Numbered from the stretch's first letter, positions 35,160 through 44,672 are shown. The stretch: DNA of 64,000 nt from Curtobacterium sp. Leaf261 (GCF_001422205.1 NZ_LMMJ01000011.1:51535-115534); one strand, 5' to 3'. Notes: generated by a model not told the origin, from the letters alone. A program made the numbers and translations.

Positions 35160-36557
35160 CTAGAAGTAGCTGATGCCGTGCGGGGCCCGTTCCGGGGCGA
35201 GCATCGCGCGGAGCAACCGCACCGCCGCGGGGTCCCCGTGCACGAGCCCCGCGGCGACGAGTGACACCGGGTCGACGGCGCCGAGCAGGACCGCGCCGAG
35301 ATCGGCCACGTCCAGCGACAGATCGGCCACGTCCAGCGACAGATCGGCCACGTCCAGCGACGGGCCGGCCACGTCCGGCGACAGGTCGCCGTCCACACCG
35401 GCACCAGCCCCGCCGTCCACCGGACCGGCACCGACCCGCTCGACGCGGCCCCGACCCTCCAGGACGGTGAGCCGGTACGTGCCGGACGCGAACCCGAGCG
35501 CATCCGCGACGGTGAACGTCAGTGCGCCGTCGGCGGCGAACGGCCGCGACTCGAGCACCCGGACCGGGTCGAGGACGCGCAGCCAGACGTGGTCCTCCTC
35601 GTGCCGGATCTCCACCTTCCGGTTCTCGGGCACGGCGAGCACGATCGGGTCGTCGATGCGAGCGCGGTTGTACCGGACGCTCCGGTTGAGGTCGACCGAG
35701 AGCAGGTACTCCCAGAGCGACAGGTACGCCTCGTCGGTCGCGTACACGAGGTCGATGACGTCGAGGCGGGCCGAGTTCGTCTCGCCGTCGACGATCCGGT
35801 AGGTGACGTACCCGTCGACCGGTCCGCCGTCGGCCGGGTGGTGCACGGCGGCACGGACCGCGCGGTCGGGCTCGTCCTCGTCCGTACGCCCGAGGAGCGA
35901 CGTCCACGCCCCGACGTTCCGCGTCATGGAGCCCGGTGTCCTGGCGTGGAAGCGGGCGTAGACGTCCTTCGCGAGACCCTCCCGCAGCGTCTCCGGCTCG
36001 ACCACGACGACCTCGCCGGAGGTCGGGGTGAGGAACGGCGTCGCGCCCTGCCGGGTGACCTCGATGACGCGCTCGCGGATCGCCGAGCCGAAGCCGAAGC
36101 GGCGGTAGATCGACCCCTCGCTCGCGGTGAGGGCGGCGATCGCGTACCCCTGCTCGACGGCGCGGTCGAGCGACTCGGTCATCATCCGGCGGAGGACCCC
36201 GCGCCGCCGCTCGGTCGCGCGCACCGTGACACCCGAGACCGCGAAGGTGTCGAGCTCGGTCCCGTCGCCCCAGCTGAGCGGCTTCGGGAACCAGACGAAG
36301 GTGCCGACCGGCTCGTTCTCGTCGACCGACCCCGGCTGCGGGTGCCGGCGGTACACCCCGAGGTTCTCCTCGCCCTGCTCGATCCACTCCGTCACGTGGC
36401 GGAGGAGGACCGCGGGCTTCTCGAGGGGCTCGTGGAACCCCATGGCGATGCTCGCGGTGTACCTGGTCGTCCTGGCGTCGACGTCGGTGCCGTCCTCGGT
36501 CAGGCCGGGGGTGAAGCGGCGGAGCTCGTATCGGTCGTCGAAGGCGTCGTTGTCCAC
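35160..36557 (-). CDS. Eis-like GNAT family N-acetyltransferase
   Basis: The product is 465 aa from GTG 36557 (VDNDAFDDRYELRRFTPG). N-terminal GNAT domain with the acetyl-CoA loop TVRATERRRGVLRRMM and SIYRRFGFGSA, a second GNAT-like domain, and an SCP2-like C-terminal domain ending in Phe, as in Eis, whose terminal carboxylate acts in catalysis. Eis proteins acetylate amines on aminoglycosides or proteins. Inside the C-terminal domain a 21-bp tandem repeat encodes the heptapeptide LSLDVAD (35300-35383), making the protein longer than typical Eis (about 400 aa). A separate 20-bp array stands just upstream of the start. Confidence 0.85.
   Translation of the reverse strand: MDNDAFDDRYELRRFTPGLTEDGTDVDARTTRYTASIAMGFHEPLEKPAVLLRHVTEWIEQGEENLGVYRRHPQPGSVDENEPVGTFVWFPKPLSWGDGTELDTFAVSGVTVRATERRRGVLRRMMTESLDRAVEQGYAIAALTASEGSIYRRFGFGSAIRERVIEVTRQGATPFLTPTSGEVVVVEPETLREGLAKDVYARFHARTPGSMTRNVGAWTSLLGRTDEDEPDRAVRAAVHHPADGGPVDGYVTYRIVDGETNSARLDVIDLVYATDEAYLSLWEYLLSVDLNRSVRYNRARIDDPIVLAVPENRKVEIRHEEDHVWLRVLDPVRVLESRPFAADGALTFTVADALGFASGTYRLTVLEGRGRVERVGAGPVDGGAGAGVDGDLSPDVAGPSLDVADLSLDVADLSLDVADLGAVLLGAVDPVSLVAAGLVHGDPAAVRLLRAMLAPERAPHGISYF
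35300..35383 (-). repeat. In-frame 21-bp repeats coding for LSLDVAD
   Basis: Three near-identical 21-bp units (35300-35320, 35321-35341, 35342-35362) and a diverged fourth add heptapeptides before DLGAVLLG, a normal Eis-family segment. One unit is probably ancestral and the others duplicated. Confidence 0.9.
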
Positions 36558-36585
36558 GGTGTCGAGCCTAGCGACGAGGCCCCGG

Positions 36586-36707
36586 CCGGTGTCGCTCTCC
36601 GGGAACCGGTGTCGCTTTCCGGGAACCGGTGTCGCTCTTCGGGGACCGGTGTTGCTCTCCGGGAAGCTGCTGTCGCTCTCCGGGGAGCCGGTGTCGCTCT
36701 CCGGGGA
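36586..36707. repeat. Six 20/21-bp tandem repeats upstream of the acetyltransferase
   Basis: Units start at 36586, 36606, 36626, 36646 (20 bp each), 36666 and 36687 (21 bp each), with core GGTGTCGCTCTCCGGG. The array begins 28 nt upstream of the GTG start and so covers the probable promoter or leader. A frame reading through it is open, but the reading frame shifts every unit and the peptide is low complexity. The remaining gap to 36820 shows only a half copy of the GGACTGGAGG motif near 36788. Confidence 0.88.
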
Positions 36708-36819
36708 GAACGACGAGATGGGCGGAGGATGCGAGCGATCTCGTCGCTTTCCGCGCAGAGCGACGAGCGCGGGCGCGCGAGCGCGCAGGGACACGGCCGG
36801 GAGGGACGGTGCGGCCCCG

Positions 36820-37359
36820 TCACGCTCCCTGCGGCGGGTGCACGAGCAGCTCCACCCGGTCCGCGAGGTAGTCCTGCAGCGGGATCGCTCCGTCGTTGCC
36901 GGCGGTCGGGCTCCAGCGGACGACCGGCACGCCGTCCCGGATGAACAGCGGGCCGTGTGTGTCGGCCGCGAGGGTCTCGTCGAGCGGGATCGGCACCGCG
37001 CCGTGGTTCACGGTCTCGCCCGAGGGGAAGTGCCCCTTGTTCGCCGCAGCCCGGTACGCCCGACGGATCTCGGCCGAGTTCGACTGCCACTGTGGTCGCC
37101 CGGGCTCCGTGACCCTGGTGATCGCCCCGGTCGCCCAGAGCCCCTCCCGACGGCCGAGCAGCAGCACCCCCAGCCGCCAGACCCGTCCGAGGTCGCGCAT
37201 GGTGGCGTCCCGCCGGATGCCGAGGATCGGTTTCGGCTGGACGTACTCGCCGAGGGCCTCGTCGCGGGCGTCGGCGGACTCGAGGGTGCGTCGAGCGTCC
37301 GCGAGCAGGTCCCGGACCACCGCGAGTACCTCGCCCATATCGTCCACGTCGTCCACCAC
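36820..37359 (-). CDS. Conserved-type hypothetical protein
   Basis: The product is up to 179 aa from GTG 37359; ATG 37338 is also possible and no good ribosome site decides. An N-terminal helical segment (DMGEVLAVVRDLLADARRTLESADARDEAL) is followed by a compact mixed region with WRLGVLLLG, WATGAITRV and HFPSGETVNHGAVPIPLDETL. It is soluble, with no signal or membrane segment. I do not recognise the family. Sequence complexity and codon use look like a genuine gene. Confidence 0.65.
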   Translation of the reverse strand: MVDDVDDMGEVLAVVRDLLADARRTLESADARDEALGEYVQPKPILGIRRDATMRDLGRVWRLGVLLLGRREGLWATGAITRVTEPGRPQWQSNSAEIRRAYRAAANKGHFPSGETVNHGAVPIPLDETLAADTHGPLFIRDGVPVVRWSPTAGNDGAIPLQDYLADRVELLVHPPQGA

Positions 37360-37482
37360 GCCACCCTAGGCTCGGAGCGCGGGCCTCGGGATGCGGGCCA
37401 GCAGCGCGGGCCTCGGAGCGCGGCTCGGAATGCTGCCGAGGTCCATGCGGTTGCATGAGACGACATCGACGGAAGGGGTGGC

Positions 37483-38151
37483 ATGGGCATCGTGCGCTGG
37501 TTGTTCGACGCGCAGCTCGTCATCGGCGACCAGACGATCCTGTGGCGCGAGATCATCGGCAACGTCTTCGGGCTCCTCAGCGCGCTCGGGGGGATGCGCC
37601 GGAAGATCTGGGCCTGGCCCGTCGGCATCGTCGGCAACGCGCTGCTCTTCACGGTGTTCCTCGGCGCGGTGTTCGACACCCCGAACCCGGTGAACCTCCT
37701 CGGCCAGGCCGGACGCCAGGTGATGTTCATCGTCGTGTCCGTCTACGGGTGGTACCGGTGGACGCACCGTCCGACCGAGGCGACGAGCGTCGTCGACCCG
37801 AGATGGGCCTCCTGGCCGACGCGCGCGCTGCTCGTCGTCGGTCTCGTCGGCGGGACGCTCGTGCTGACGCCGGTGTTCCGGGCGCTCGGTTCCTACGAGC
37901 CGGTGTGGAGCGATGCCTGGATCTTCGTCGGGTCGCTCCTCGCGACGTACGGCATGGCGAAGGGATGGGTCGAGTTCTGGCTCATCTGGGTGGCCGTCGA
38001 CTTCGTCGGTGTGCCCCTGCTGTTCTCGGCGGGGTACTACGCGTCGGGACTCATGTACGTGTTCTACGGGGTGTTCACCCTGACCGGGTTCTTCGTCTGG
38101 ATGCGGCAGGGTCGCGTGACGACCCCGACCGTGGAGACCGTCGGGGCCTGA
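37483..38151 (+). CDS. pnuC: PnuC-type nicotinamide riboside transporter
   Basis: The product is 222 aa. AAGGGG lies 7 nt before the ATG. About seven membrane helices, with PnuC features: GNVFGLLSALGGMRRKIWAWPVG near the start, and WFRW-like YGWYRWTHR, plus FWLIWVAVDFVGVPLLFSAGYYASGLMYVFYGVF near the C-terminus. PnuC carries nicotinamide riboside inward for NAD synthesis. I see no NAD-related gene or riboswitch next to it. An AGCGCGGGCCTCGG direct repeat (37376 and 37403) precedes it. Confidence 0.9.
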   Translation: MGIVRWLFDAQLVIGDQTILWREIIGNVFGLLSALGGMRRKIWAWPVGIVGNALLFTVFLGAVFDTPNPVNLLGQAGRQVMFIVVSVYGWYRWTHRPTEATSVVDPRWASWPTRALLVVGLVGGTLVLTPVFRALGSYEPVWSDAWIFVGSLLATYGMAKGWVEFWLIWVAVDFVGVPLLFSAGYYASGLMYVFYGVFTLTGFFVWMRQGRVTTPTVETVGA

Positions 38152-38177
38152 GCCCGGCGGCGCCACGGCGGCGGATC

Positions 38178-38248
38178 GGTTCTGTGCCAGCGGGCGTCAA
38201 CTGTGCCAGGGACTCCCTCGGCCAGTTGGCGCTCCCTGGCACAGAACC
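38178..38248. repeat. 70-bp dispersed palindrome, family I copy B
   Basis: Bounded by GGTTCTG and CAGAACC. Almost identical to the reverse complement of copy A at 21390-21459, with about four substitutions. It lies between pnuC and the convergent lactate dehydrogenase gene, where it can also terminate both. Confidence 0.92.
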
Positions 38249-38316
38249 GCTTCTGACAGCCCGACAGCCAGCCAGCCCCCCGCACGCAACCGCTTCCGGC
38301 AGGCCCGGCCCCGGCG

Positions 38317-39636
38317 TCAGCGCGGGATCGGCGCCAGGCGCTGCAGCTGCTGCACGTGCCCGGGCTCCAGCTCCTCGAGGGAGTTCACCCCGAGCAGCCG
38401 CATCGTCCGCTCGATCTGCTCCGACAGGATCTGGATCATCCGGTCGACACCGGCCTCGCCACCGGCCATCAGCCCGTACAGGTACGCCCGTCCGACCATG
38501 GTGAACCGGGCACCGAGGGCGACGGCGGCGACGATGTCGGCGCCGGACATGATGCCCGTGTCGAGGTGGACCTCGGTGTCGTTCCCGACCTCGCGGACGA
38601 CCGACGGCAACAGGTGGAACGGGATCGGTGCGCGGTCGAGCTGCCGGCCGCCGTGGTTCGACAGCGTGATGCCGTCGACCCCCATCGACGCCAGGCGCTT
38701 GGCGTCGGACAGGGACTGCACGCCCTTGACGACGACCTTGCCCGGCCACTGGTCGCGGATCCACGCGAGGTCCTCGAACGTCACGGTCGGGTCGAACATC
38801 GAGTCGAGGAGCTCGCCGACCGTGCCGGACCATCGGTCGAGGGACGCGAACGCGAGCGGCTCGGTGGTCAGGAAGTCGAACCACCACCACGGCCGTGGGA
38901 TCGCGTTGATGACCGTCTTCGGGGTCAGTGCTGGCGGGATGGAGAACCCGTTCCGCTTGTCCCGGAGCCGCGCGCCCGCGACCGGCACGTCGACCGTGAC
39001 GAGCAGCGTGTCGAACCCGGCACGGGCGGCACGCGACACGAGCGCCATGGACTTCTCGCGGTCCTTCCACATGTAGAGCTGGAACCAGTTGCGCCCGTGG
39101 GGGTTCGCGTCGCGGACGTCCTCGATCGCGGTCGTGCCCATGGTCGACAGCGAGAACGGGATGCCCGCACGCCCGGCCGCCGACGCCCCGGCGCGCTCAC
39201 CCTCGGTCTGCATCATCCGCGTGAAGCCCGTCGGAGCGATGCCGAACGGCCGTGCGACCGGAGCGCCGAGCACGTCCCAGCTCGTGGAGACCTCGGAGAC
39301 GTCACGGAGGATCGACGGTGTGAACTCGATGTCCTCGAACGCCTGGCGTGCACGCGCGAGCGAGATCTCGGCCTCGGCGGCACCCTCGGTGTAGTCGAAT
39401 GCCGCACGGGGGGTACGGCGCGCGGCGATGTCCCGGAGATCCCAGATCGTCAGGGCCTGGTCGAGTCGTCGCTTGCGCGCGTTGAGCTCCGGCTTCTTGA
39501 ACTGCATGAGCGGTGCGAGGTCGTGCACGCTCGGCAGCTGACGTCGGACGTTCGTGCGGCGACCGCTGGCACCCGGTCCGGCGACGGGGGCGCCGGTGGC
39601 CGGGTCGATGCGCTGATCTGAGGTGGACGCGGTCAT
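38317..39636 (-). CDS. lldD: FMN-dependent L-lactate dehydrogenase
   Basis: The product is 439 aa from ATG 39636, with GAGGAGC upstream. Member of the FMN-dependent alpha-hydroxy acid dehydrogenases: [56 protein letters not shown], the active-site His-Gly-Gly in [10 protein letters not shown], and [18 protein letters not shown] for the phosphate. It oxidises L-lactate to pyruvate at the membrane. The ATG overlaps the rhaB stop (4 nt). RhaEW upstream produces L-lactate, so this gene very probably completes rhamnose breakdown. Confidence 0.9.
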   Translation of the reverse strand: MTASTSDQRIDPATGAPVAGPGASGRRTNVRRQLPSVHDLAPLMQFKKPELNARKRRLDQALTIWDLRDIAARRTPRAAFDYTEGAAEAEISLARARQAFEDIEFTPSILRDVSEVSTSWDVLGAPVARPFGIAPTGFTRMMQTEGERAGASAAGRAGIPFSLSTMGTTAIEDVRDANPHGRNWFQLYMWKDREKSMALVSRAARAGFDTLLVTVDVPVAGARLRDKRNGFSIPPALTPKTVINAIPRPWWWFDFLTTEPLAFASLDRWSGTVGELLDSMFDPTVTFEDLAWIRDQWPGKVVVKGVQSLSDAKRLASMGVDGITLSNHGGRQLDRAPIPFHLLPSVVREVGNDTEVHLDTGIMSGADIVAAVALGARFTMVGRAYLYGLMAGGEAGVDRMIQILSEQIERTMRLLGVNSLEELEPGHVQQLQRLAPIPR

Positions 39637-41147
39637 GAGGTGCTCCTCGCGGTTGCCGGGCGTGACGCCGTTCCGGGGTGGGCCGGGGTCACACGTCCGA
39701 TTTCTGGATGGTAGCTGGCGGGGTCGACGGTCCGCGCGACGACGTCGCGCAGCGCTTCGAGCGACGCACCCCCGAGCCGTCCGAGTCCCGCGGCCCGTGC
39801 CTGGACGAGCACGTTGCCGAGCGCGGTCGCCTCCACGGGGCCCGCGAGGACCGGGCGCCCGGTCCGGTCGGCGGTGAGCTGGCAGAGCAGCCGGTTCTGC
39901 GAGCCGCCCCCGACGACGTGCACGACGCGGATGGCTCGTCCGGTCACGCGCTCGAGGGTCTCGACGGTCTCCGCGTAGGCGACCGCGAGTGACTCGAGGA
40001 TGCTCCGGACGTACTCGGCACGGGTCGCGGGGGCAGGGACGCCGTGCTCGTCGCACCACGCGTCGATGCGTGCCGGCATGTCGCCCGGCGGCGTGAACCG
40101 GTCGTCCATCGTGTCGAACACGGGGACCCGGGTGGTGACGTCCGTGGCGGCGGCGAGGAGTGCCTCCAGATCGATGCGCGCGCCGTCGCGCTCCCAGGTC
40201 CGCACCGACTCGGACAGCAGCCACAGGCCGGACACGTTCTTCAGGAAGCGGACGCGGCCGTCGACGCCGCCCTCGTTCGTGCAGTTCGCGAGTCGCGCCG
40301 CGTCGGACAGCAGCGGGGATTCGAGCTCGACCCCGACGAGCGACCAGGTGCCGCTCGAGATGTACGCGAAGTCCGGTTCGCTCGCGGGGACGGCGACGAC
40401 GGCGCTCGCCGTGTCGTGCGAGCCGACGAGTGTGACGCCGAGGGCGTCGGGAGCGCCGATGGCGCTGCGCACGGCCGGGAGGAGCGGGCCGAGTCGGTCT
40501 CCTGGGTCGCGGAGGGTGGGCAGGAGCCCGGCCGGGAGGCCCGTCATGCGTGCCAGGGACATGTCCCATCCGCGGGTGGTCGGCTGGAGCAGGCCGGTCG
40601 TCGACGCGTTCGTCCGCTCGGCGCCCTCGACCCCGGTCAGCCAGTACCCGAGGAGGTCCGGGACGAGGAGCATCCGTTCGGCCTCGGGCAGCGCGGGGTC
40701 GGCCGCCAGCTGGAAGACGGTGTTGAACGGCAGATGCTGGAGGCCGTTCCGCCGGTACAGCTCGGCCGCGTCGACCCGTGCGTGGACCGTGCGGACGCCG
40801 GCCTCGTGCCGGGCGTCACGGTAGTGCGTCGGGAGGCCGAGCAGGCGCCCGCCCCGGAGGAGTCCGTAGTCGACCGCCCAGGAGTCGACCCCGATGCTCG
40901 CGAGGTCGTCGTTGTCCTGGACTGCCCGCCGGAGTCCGTCGACCGCGGCTGCGTGAAGCCCGACGACGTCCCAGTGCAGGGTGTCCCGGCTGCCCGTGTG
41001 GTCCACGCCCTCGTGCAGGGTGACCGGGCCGTTCGGGAACCGGCTCACGTGCTCCATCCGGACGCCGTCGGTGTCGACGTGCCCGACGATCACCCGGCCG
41101 CTGGTGGCGCCGAGGTCGACCGCGGCGACGCTGCCGCTCGTGCTCAT
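39633..41147 (-). CDS. rhaB: Rhamnulokinase
   Basis: The product is 504 aa from ATG 41147 with GGAAGG upstream. FGGY-family kinase: N-terminal [64 protein letters not shown] and the C-terminal ATP loop [10 protein letters not shown]. It phosphorylates L-rhamnulose to L-rhamnulose 1-phosphate. It lies between rhaEW and lldD in the same direction. A strong hairpin (41184-41244) separates it from rhaEW, which could lower its expression relative to the upstream genes. Confidence 0.93.
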   Translation of the reverse strand: MSTSGSVAAVDLGATSGRVIVGHVDTDGVRMEHVSRFPNGPVTLHEGVDHTGSRDTLHWDVVGLHAAAVDGLRRAVQDNDDLASIGVDSWAVDYGLLRGGRLLGLPTHYRDARHEAGVRTVHARVDAAELYRRNGLQHLPFNTVFQLAADPALPEAERMLLVPDLLGYWLTGVEGAERTNASTTGLLQPTTRGWDMSLARMTGLPAGLLPTLRDPGDRLGPLLPAVRSAIGAPDALGVTLVGSHDTASAVVAVPASEPDFAYISSGTWSLVGVELESPLLSDAARLANCTNEGGVDGRVRFLKNVSGLWLLSESVRTWERDGARIDLEALLAAATDVTTRVPVFDTMDDRFTPPGDMPARIDAWCDEHGVPAPATRAEYVRSILESLAVAYAETVETLERVTGRAIRVVHVVGGGSQNRLLCQLTADRTGRPVLAGPVEATALGNVLVQARAAGLGRLGGASLEALRDVVARTVDPASYHPEIGRVTPAHPGTASRPATARSTS

Positions 41148-41183
41148 GGTGTGCCTTCCGGGTGGTGGTCGTGATCGAGTACC

Positions 41184-41244
41184 GCGAACCCGCACGTTCG
41201 TGGAGTGCGGACGGGGTCTGAACTCCACGAACGTGCGGGTTCGC
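41184..41244. repeat. Perfect 23-bp hairpin between rhaEW and rhaB
   Basis: Positions 41184-41206 are exactly complementary to 41222-41244, with a 15-nt loop. The core is AACCCGCACGTTCGTGGAG. There is no U tract. It may attenuate read-through into rhaB or act as an mRNA-end stabiliser. Confidence 0.85.
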
Positions 41245-41299
41245 CAGCGTGCCGTGAGAGTTCGCCGGGGTGGGGGTAGGGGCGGGGGTACGGGCGGGG

Positions 41300-43420
41300 T
41301 CAGCGCAGGAACGCGGCGGCGACACCCGCGTCGACCGGGATGTGCAGGCCGGTCGTGTGGCTGAAGTCGCTCGTGCAGATGGCGTAGACCGCGTTCGCGA
41401 CGTTCTCCGGCACCACCTCGCGCTTGAGGATCGTGCGCTGCGCGTAGAACGCCCCGAGGTCCTGCTCGTCGACCCCGTACGTCTTCGCCCGGTTCGCACC
41501 CCATCCGGACGCGAAGATGCCGGAACCGCGGACGACACCGTCGGGGTTGATCCCGTTGACCCGGACGCCGTACTCGCCGAGCTCCGCCGCGAGCAGCCGC
41601 ACCTGGTGCGCCTGGTCCGCCTTGGTCGCCGAGTACGCGATGTTGTTCGGCCCGGCGAACACCGAGTTCTTCGAGGAGATGTACACGACGTCCCCGCCGA
41701 GTCCCTGCTCGATGAGCACCGTCGCCGCGGCCTTGGACACCAGGAACGAGCCCTTCGCCATGACGTCGTGCTGCAGGTCCCAGTCGGCCTCGGTGGTCTC
41801 GAGGAGCGACTTGGACAGCGACAGACCCGCGTTGTTCACCACGAGGTCGAGGCCGCCGTACTGCAGCAGCGTGTCCCGGACCGCCCGCTGGATGTCCGCG
41901 GCACTCGTGACGTTCGCGGCGAGGCCGATCGCGGTGTCCGTCCCCCCGAGCTCGGCGGCGGCTGCCTGGGCCTTCGCGAGGTCGAGGTCCGCGATGACGA
42001 CGCTGGCGCCCTCGGCGGCGAGGCGTGTGGCGATCGCCTTGCCGATGCCGGACGCTGCACCCGTGACGAGCGCGATCCGCGAGGCGAGCTTCTTCGGGGC
42101 GGGCATCCGCCGGAGCTTCGCCTCCTCGAGTGCCCAGTACTCGATCCGGAACTTCTCGGCCTCGTCGATCGGGGCGTAGGTGCTGAGCCCCTCGGCCCCG
42201 CGCATCACGTTGATCGCGTTGACGTAGAACTCGCCGGCGACGCGAGCGGTCTGGGCGTCCTTGCCGTACGAGAACATCCCGACCCCCGGCACCAGGACGA
42301 TCAGCGGGTCGGCGCCCCGGATCGCGGGGGAGTCCGCCGTCGCGTGGCGGTCGTAGTACGCCTGGTAGTCGGCGCGGTACTCCTCGTGGAGCTCGCGCAG
42401 CCTGGCGATCGCCTCCTCCACGGTCGACGAGGCCGGGAGGTCGAGCACGAGCGGCTTCACCTTGGTCCGGAGGAAGTGGTCGGGGCAGCTCGTGCCGAGG
42501 GCCGCCAGCTCCGGCGCGCGCGAGGACGCGAGGAAGTCGAGCACGACGTCGCTGTCGGTGAAGTGCCCGACCAGTGGCTTGTCGTGCGACGCGATGCCGC
42601 GGATGGTCGGGGCGAGGGCTGCGGCACGTTCCCGGCGGGGCTCCTCGGGGAGCGCCTCGAACCCGGGTCGAACGGACCCGAACGGATCGGGACGCGAGTG
42701 CGCGGCGATGTACGCCTCGGCGGTGTCGATGATCCAGCGGGAGTTCGCCTCGGCCTCGTCGGACGTCGCGCCCCACGCGGTGATGCCGTGGCCGCCGAGG
42801 ACGGTGCCGATCGCGTCGGGGTGGTCGCGGTGCACGGCGGCGATGTCGAGCCCGAGCTGGAACCCCGGTCGACGCCACGGCACCCACACCACGCGGTCGC
42901 CGAAGATCGTCGACGTCAGCGCCGGTCCGTCCGCGGCCGTGGCGATTGCGATGCCGGCGTCCGGGTGCAGGTGGTCGACGTGCGGGGCGTCGACGAGCCC
43001 GTGCATCGCGGTGTCGATCGACGGTGCCGCACCGCCCTTGCCGTGCAGGCAGTAGTCGAAGGCCGCGACCATCTCGTCCTCGCGGTCGAGTCCCTGGTAG
43101 ACGTCCTGGAGCGCCCGGACGCGGTCGACGCGGAGGACGGCGAGGCCGCCGGGGGTGAGCGTCCCGAGGTCGCCGCCGGAACCCTTGACCCAGAGCAGCT
43201 CGACCGGTTCGCCCGTGACCGGGTCCGTCGCGGTGCCCTTGGCCGACGTGTTGCCACCCGCGTAGTTGGTGATCCGCGGGTCCGAGCCCAGGCGGTTCGA
43301 CCGGGCGACGAGATCGGCCACGGGGTCGGGGACGGGACCGCCCGCCGGGCCGGACGGGCCCGCGGTGTCGCGCCGTCCCTCCAGTCCGTCCGTCCGGTCC
43401 GTGCTCGTGACGTTCGTCAT
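41300..43420 (-). CDS. rhaEW: Bifunctional rhamnulose-1-P aldolase/lactaldehyde dehydrogenase
   Basis: The product is 706 aa from ATG 43420. Residues about 30-420 are a class II aldolase/adducin domain (NYAGGNTSAKG, HVDHLHPDAGIAIA with metal His, and GGHGITAWG). Residues about 445-706 are a short-chain dehydrogenase (LVTGAASGIGKAIA, NNAGLSLS, ISSKNSVF, YSATKADQ). It cleaves L-rhamnulose 1-phosphate to DHAP and L-lactaldehyde and oxidises the latter to L-lactate. The first 25 residues (DGLEGRRDTAGPSGPAGG) are encoded by a copy of the GGACTGGAGG element and look like an acquired, disordered leader. Only 5 nt separate it from rhaI. Confidence 0.93.
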   Translation of the reverse strand: MTNVTSTDRTDGLEGRRDTAGPSGPAGGPVPDPVADLVARSNRLGSDPRITNYAGGNTSAKGTATDPVTGEPVELLWVKGSGGDLGTLTPGGLAVLRVDRVRALQDVYQGLDREDEMVAAFDYCLHGKGGAAPSIDTAMHGLVDAPHVDHLHPDAGIAIATAADGPALTSTIFGDRVVWVPWRRPGFQLGLDIAAVHRDHPDAIGTVLGGHGITAWGATSDEAEANSRWIIDTAEAYIAAHSRPDPFGSVRPGFEALPEEPRRERAAALAPTIRGIASHDKPLVGHFTDSDVVLDFLASSRAPELAALGTSCPDHFLRTKVKPLVLDLPASSTVEEAIARLRELHEEYRADYQAYYDRHATADSPAIRGADPLIVLVPGVGMFSYGKDAQTARVAGEFYVNAINVMRGAEGLSTYAPIDEAEKFRIEYWALEEAKLRRMPAPKKLASRIALVTGAASGIGKAIATRLAAEGASVVIADLDLAKAQAAAAELGGTDTAIGLAANVTSAADIQRAVRDTLLQYGGLDLVVNNAGLSLSKSLLETTEADWDLQHDVMAKGSFLVSKAAATVLIEQGLGGDVVYISSKNSVFAGPNNIAYSATKADQAHQVRLLAAELGEYGVRVNGINPDGVVRGSGIFASGWGANRAKTYGVDEQDLGAFYAQRTILKREVVPENVANAVYAICTSDFSHTTGLHIPVDAGVAAAFLR
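43364..43400 (-). repeat. GGACTGGAGG element inside the rhaEW 5' coding end
   Basis: The minus strand reads GGACTGGAGGGACGGCGC in frame as GLEGRRD near the N-terminus of RhaEW. This is a half copy of the dispersed hairpin family. Confidence 0.7.
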
Positions 43421-43425
43421 GCGGT

Positions 43426-44607
43426 TCAGGCTCCCCATCCGGCCTGGACGCCGCCCAGGCGCTCCTCGGCGATCGTCTCCTGGTTGCCCGACGCCAGGTA
43501 GGCGGCCATCGGGTCGGCCGGCAGGCCGCGGGTCTCGCGCCATGCGGCGAGGTCGGCGCGCACGTCGGTGTAGAAGGCGTCCATCATGATCTGGTTCGCG
43601 CCGAGGACGTCGTGCGCCTCCTGCGCGGCGGTGAGCGCCACGCGATCGAGGAGCAGTGCGCGCGCCGTCATCTCCTGCACGTTGAGCACCGAGCGGATCT
43701 GGCCGGGGATCTTGTCCTCGACGTTGTGGCACTGGTCGAGCATGAACGCGACGTCGGGGTTCGCGAACCCGCCGCCGCGGAGCACCTCGACGAGGAGCCG
43801 GAACAGCTGGAACGGGTCAGCCGCGCCCACGATGAGGTCGTCGTCGGCGTAGAAGCGCGAGTTGAAGTCGAACGACCCGAGCTTGCCGAGGCGGAGCAGC
43901 TGCATGACGATGAACTCGATGTTCGTGCCGGGGGCGTGGTGGCCGGTGTCGAGGCAGACCATCGCCTTGTCGCCGAGGGCCTGTGTCTGCACGAAGCTGG
44001 TGCCCCAGTCCGGCACGTCGGTGTGGTAGAACGCCGGCTCGAAGAACTTGTACTCGAGGACCATCCGCTGGTCGTCGCCGAGCCGGTCGTAGATGGTGCT
44101 CAGCGACTCGTGCAACCGGTCCTGGCGGGAGCGCATGTCGCCCTGGCCGGGGTAGTTCGTGCCGTCCGCGAGCCAGACCTTGAGGTCGCGCGACCCGGTG
44201 GCGTCCATCACGTCGATGCACTGCAGGTGGTGGTCGATCGCCTTCTGGCGGACGGCGCTGTCGGTGTGGGTGAGCGAGCCGAACTTGTACGCGTCGTCCT
44301 GGAAGGTGTTCGAGTTGACCGTGCCGAGCTCGACCCCGTGCTCGTTCGCGTGGCGCTTGAGGTCGGTGTAGTCGTCGACGAGGTCCCACGGGATGTGCAG
44401 GGCGACGGTCGGGGCGAGCCCGGTGAACTCGTGCACCTTGGCGGCGTCGGCGATCTTCTCGTACGGGTCGCGCGGGGTCCCCGGCGTGCTGAACACCTTG
44501 AAGCGGGTGCCGGAGTTGCCGAAGGCCCAGCTCGGGAGCTCGATCGCCTGCTCGGCGAGCTCGTCGGTGATGTCGGAGAAGCGGTTGCCGGTTCCCGGTG
44601 ATGGCAT
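43426..44607 (-). CDS. rhaI: L-rhamnose isomerase
   Basis: The product is 393 aa. TIM-barrel L-rhamnose isomerase of the Pseudomonas stutzeri/Gram-positive RhaI type, not the E. coli RhaA length. Metal and substrate segments include GTNYPGQGDMRSRQDR, MVLEYKFFEPAFYHTD, MVCLDTGHHAPGTN and GSFDFNSRFYADDD. Converts L-rhamnose to L-rhamnulose in the cytoplasm. First gene of the rhaI-rhaEW-rhaB-lldD transcription unit. GAGGACG precedes the ATG, and a TGAAACGATTCA operator stands 23 nt upstream of the start. Confidence 0.94.
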   Translation of the reverse strand: MPSPGTGNRFSDITDELAEQAIELPSWAFGNSGTRFKVFSTPGTPRDPYEKIADAAKVHEFTGLAPTVALHIPWDLVDDYTDLKRHANEHGVELGTVNSNTFQDDAYKFGSLTHTDSAVRQKAIDHHLQCIDVMDATGSRDLKVWLADGTNYPGQGDMRSRQDRLHESLSTIYDRLGDDQRMVLEYKFFEPAFYHTDVPDWGTSFVQTQALGDKAMVCLDTGHHAPGTNIEFIVMQLLRLGKLGSFDFNSRFYADDDLIVGAADPFQLFRLLVEVLRGGGFANPDVAFMLDQCHNVEDKIPGQIRSVLNVQEMTARALLLDRVALTAAQEAHDVLGANQIMMDAFYTDVRADLAAWRETRGLPADPMAAYLASGNQETIAEERLGGVQAGWGA

Positions 44608-44629
44608 CGTGTCACGTCCTCGTGCTTAT

Positions 44630-44672
44630 TGAATCGTTTCATTACGGTACCCCCGCAGCGCGGTCGGCGCAA
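44630..44672 (-). promoter_or_regulatory. rhaI: rhaI promoter with LacI-type operator
   Basis: On the minus strand TTGCGC (44672-44667), 17 nt, TACCGT (44649-44644) form a weak promoter. The palindrome TGAAACGATTCA (44641-44630) covers the expected transcription start. The same 12-mer occurs at 53235 and 62107. Confidence 0.75.

Noticed and set aside
36558..36794. N-terminal extension of the acetyltransferase through the 20-bp array
   Set aside because: The frame is open, but the repeat is 20 bp and changes frame each unit, giving a low-complexity Pro/Glu/Ser/Arg peptide. The Eis-like domain starts at the GTG at 36557.
37370..37482. NAD-type riboswitch before pnuC
   Set aside because: The leader shows only a direct repeat (AGCGCGGGCCTCGG) and no recognisable conserved riboswitch core.
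43421..43732. Longer RhaEW reading frame running into rhaI
   Set aside because: It would lie antisense-free but out of frame over the rhaI coding end, whose protein is well supported; ATG 43420 has GGGAGC upstream.
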